DNA from: an uncultured Paracoccaceae bacterium
Lineage (GTDB): Bacteria; Pseudomonadota; Alphaproteobacteria; Rhodobacterales; Rhodobacteraceae
Length of the DNA stretch: 64,000 bases
Reading direction: 5' to 3'
Assembly (NCBI GenBank): GCA_947503965.1
Contig: CANNFU010000004.1
Location: 300,654-364,653, forward strand
Part shown: positions 62,612-64,000 of the stretch, one piece after another
How positions within the stretch are numbered: the stretch's first letter is position 1
How the letters are laid out: each line of letters begins with the position of its first letter
The notes under the pieces: generated by a model
What the model saw: the letters and a program-made list of their open reading frames with translations, nothing else
Told to the model about the DNA's origin: nothing
Databases searched by the model: none
Made by a program: the position numbers and the translations under genes

Positions 62612-63109
62612 CTATTCGGGGCGCAATGTCACGTTTATGGCAAGCGGAAAACGCCAAGGCGTTGCGCTTGCGACTGTTGCCGTCACAACGGTCGTCAGGA
62701 TCGCGCCAGCAACACCAGCATTGGTCGCCGTGCTGACCTGCTTGTCCTCTGCGAACACTGTTTCAGCCCCGCTGAAACCATTCCCCTCACAACGCACTTG
62801 AAGCGGTCCGGGACGACCACGTTCAGGAAATGCACCTGATTGAACAAAGCCTGGCAGATCAACGCGCACCGGCGTGATCACCTGTCCCACCACTTCGTCC
62901 GAACGGATAGTGCAGCTTTTGTTGCCAACCTCAACCAGATCACCATCTTGGCTAACAAAGGTGCGGATTTCGGTCGTCCGATAGCTGGTGATCCGTGACC
63001 GGTCAATGGTTTCGACCACACCGGCAGTCGCGGTGGGCTGCGTGATTTCCAAAGGCTGTGTGCAGGCAGCCAAGGCCAACGCTGCTGTCACAAAAATCAG
63101 GGTTTTCAT
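62612..63109 (-). CDS. hypothetical lipoprotein
   Basis: 165 aa. The signal peptide ends in a lipobox LAAC (MKTLIFVTAALALAACTQP), so a membrane-anchored lipoprotein is expected. The mature part has no motif I recognise; it has two further cysteines (about residues 67 and 107) and a hydrophobic glycine/alanine/threonine stretch (AGVAGAILTTVVTATVA) near the C-terminus. ATG 63109 was chosen because it starts the signal peptide. Confidence 0.6.
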   Translation of the reverse strand: MKTLIFVTAALALAACTQPLEITQPTATAGVVETIDRSRITSYRTTEIRTFVSQDGDLVEVGNKSCTIRSDEVVGQVITPVRVDLPGFVQSGAFPERGRPGPLQVRCEGNGFSGAETVFAEDKQVSTATNAGVAGAILTTVVTATVASATPWRFPLAINVTLRPE

Positions 63110-63368
63110 ATAAACGGCTCCATTCATCACGTTTTGCCGCGCGCTATCAATCCACCGTCAGGTGGTCAACTGGAACATGATGACCGTCCTTGGGGTGTTG
63201 CGCGAGAGGTACGTGCGATTGGCCGCCGTTGGTCGGGGCTGCCAGGTTGAAACTGTTGCTACGCTGTTTGCGTGAAGCAGTGTGGCCGAACGTACCTATT
63301 AAGTCGCAGACGTGCTTTGAAAGTCAGGCTGGTAAATATCTCGTCGACCCAGTCATGGAGCAAATTCG
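63110..63368. other. 259-bp intergenic gap
   Basis: Between the lipoprotein and the outer-membrane protein genes. A plus-strand open frame of 60 codons crosses it but has neither a ribosome site nor a recognisable product. Nothing else is supported. Confidence 0.4.
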
Positions 63369-63833
63369 CTAGAAATTGTAGACCACGGCAATGCGCGAGG
63401 TCGTCACTGCAGCGGTAAAGGTATTGTTCATGAAATCGCGGATCAGTTCGCCCCGGACGGTCAACGTATCCGTCACAGCCCGTTCGGCCCCGAAGCCGAA
63501 ATTGTAACCGCCTGCAGTGTCATCGTCGAAGTAGTATTCCGTAATCCCGCCACCGGCCCGCAATGTGTAATCGCCCCAGTCATAACTGCCCAAAATACGC
63601 ACACGGGCCGTGTCGTAGTCATTGTCGCCTGCAACCTGCGTACCGTATTCGGCCTCTCCGATTACTGCAAACGGCCCTGCGTCGATCTCAAGCCCGGCGA
63701 TCACGGAACCAACTGTCTGCGCGTCACCCGAATGCGGATAGTGGTAATCAAGGCTGCCGCCCACATAGACATCCTGCGCGACAGCTGCACTGCCAAAGGT
63801 TGCAACCAGAATTGCTGGCATCAGCGGTTTCAT
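63369..63833 (-). CDS. small outer-membrane beta-barrel protein
   Basis: 154 aa with signal peptide (MKPLMPAILVATFGSAAVAQ) and alternating aromatic/polar strands (VYVGGSLDYHY, AVIGEAEYGTQV, YTLRAGGGITEYYF, YNFGFGAERAV, IAVVYNF) ending in Phe, as in eight-stranded OmpA/OmpW-like barrels. Specific function is unknown. ATG 63833 has AGGAGAG upstream. Confidence 0.7.
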   Translation of the reverse strand: MKPLMPAILVATFGSAAVAQDVYVGGSLDYHYPHSGDAQTVGSVIAGLEIDAGPFAVIGEAEYGTQVAGDNDYDTARVRILGSYDWGDYTLRAGGGITEYYFDDDTAGGYNFGFGAERAVTDTLTVRGELIRDFMNNTFTAAVTTSRIAVVYNF

Positions 63834-63950
63834 CGGAACTCTCCTGTTGGGGCGGCTTTGCGGGTTATTTAGGAACCCAAGGTCCAAAACACCAGTGGTC
63901 AGCGCCGCCCTGCCCCGCTAGATAGTCCGAAACCTATCAGGACAAAGACC

Positions 63951-64000
63951 ATGGCACGCCATCTGATCACATCCGCCATTCCCTATATCAACGGGATCAA
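63951..64000 (+). CDS. metG: Methionyl-tRNA synthetase (3' partial)
   Basis: Only the first 16 codons are present: MARHLITSAIPYINGI, which is the start of bacterial MetRS including the first part of the substrate-binding loop. AGGA lies upstream of the ATG. The gene continues beyond the window. Confidence 0.85.
   Translation, partial: MARHLITSAIPYINGI

Noticed and set aside
63190..63372. 60-codon plus-strand frame between the lipoprotein and barrel genes
   Set aside because: No ribosome site or homology I recognise; overlaps the end of the barrel gene.

Overview
The window looks like a chromosomal segment of a marine alphaproteobacterium of the Rhodobacteraceae/Roseobacter group. The base composition is high in G+C and the genes are densely packed. 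Family-typical pieces include phosphatidylcholine synthase, homospermidine synthase, UPF0262, a short HisG with a separate HisZ, class II NrdJ, an imuA-imuB-dnaE2 cassette with a GTTC-N7-GTTC LexA box, and the conserved block hisD / UPF0262 / LMW phosphatase / infA / maf / rng / yacG / tRNA-Phe. I see no prophage, intact insertion sequence or CRISPR array. The assignment rests on gene content read by eye, not on a search.

Layout. 1-1.9 kb: an RNA-repair pair (RNA ligase, partial at the window edge, plus an HD phosphohydrolase-polynucleotide kinase fusion). 2-4.4 kb: DUF484, xerC, pcs. 4.6-5.7 kb: a minus-strand three-gene unit (thioesterase, DUF3253, ogt). 5.8-14.1 kb: LLM oxidoreductase, ileS, an FAD monooxygenase, a cyclic-nucleotide-binding thioredoxin-reductase-like protein, and asd. 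Both ileS and asd are preceded by short leader ORFs rich in the relevant amino acids. 14.1-17.1 kb: hisC-tyrC-extensin-like. 17.3-25.4 kb: small metabolic and regulatory genes, homospermidine synthase and rpsD. 25.6-33.1 kb: a tightly overlapping catabolic unit (LysR, hydantoinase A and B, DAO-type oxidase, HpcH/HpaI aldolase, NAD-epimerase). 33.2-34.9 kb: a Tat-exported nitroreductase-fold protein and its MarR regulator behind tandem 20-bp palindromes. 35-40.6 kb: imuA-imuB-dnaE2 under a LexA box. 40.8-47.3 kb: a sulfatase-superfamily hydrolase, then the hisD to tRNA-Phe block. 47.8-54.8 kb: nrdJ with an in-frame palindromic insert, DUF1489, an HdeA-like protein, an acyl-CoA ligase, a DMT exporter and a Cys-cluster protein. 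54.9-58.2 kb: hisS-hisZ-hisG. 58.4-61 kb: a surface-polysaccharide patch with one intact GT25, one decayed GT25 and a pyruvyltransferase. 61-64 kb: Lrp/phhA/slyX, envelope proteins and the start of metG.

The most interesting signals are regulatory. The 5' regions of ileS and asd look like ribosome-mediated attenuators whose leader peptides probably start at the first transcribed base: an Ile-rich peptide for ileS, and a Thr/Met/Lys-rich one for asd with four mutually exclusive RNA segments. Others are the RNA-repair pair, a codon-usage mosaic inside hisS, a palindromic element embedded in the nrdJ reading frame, a hairpin-rich repeat between imuB and dnaE2, and two sets of MarR-type operators. 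All structural and regulatory claims come from reading the sequence; no folding, alignment or database search was run.
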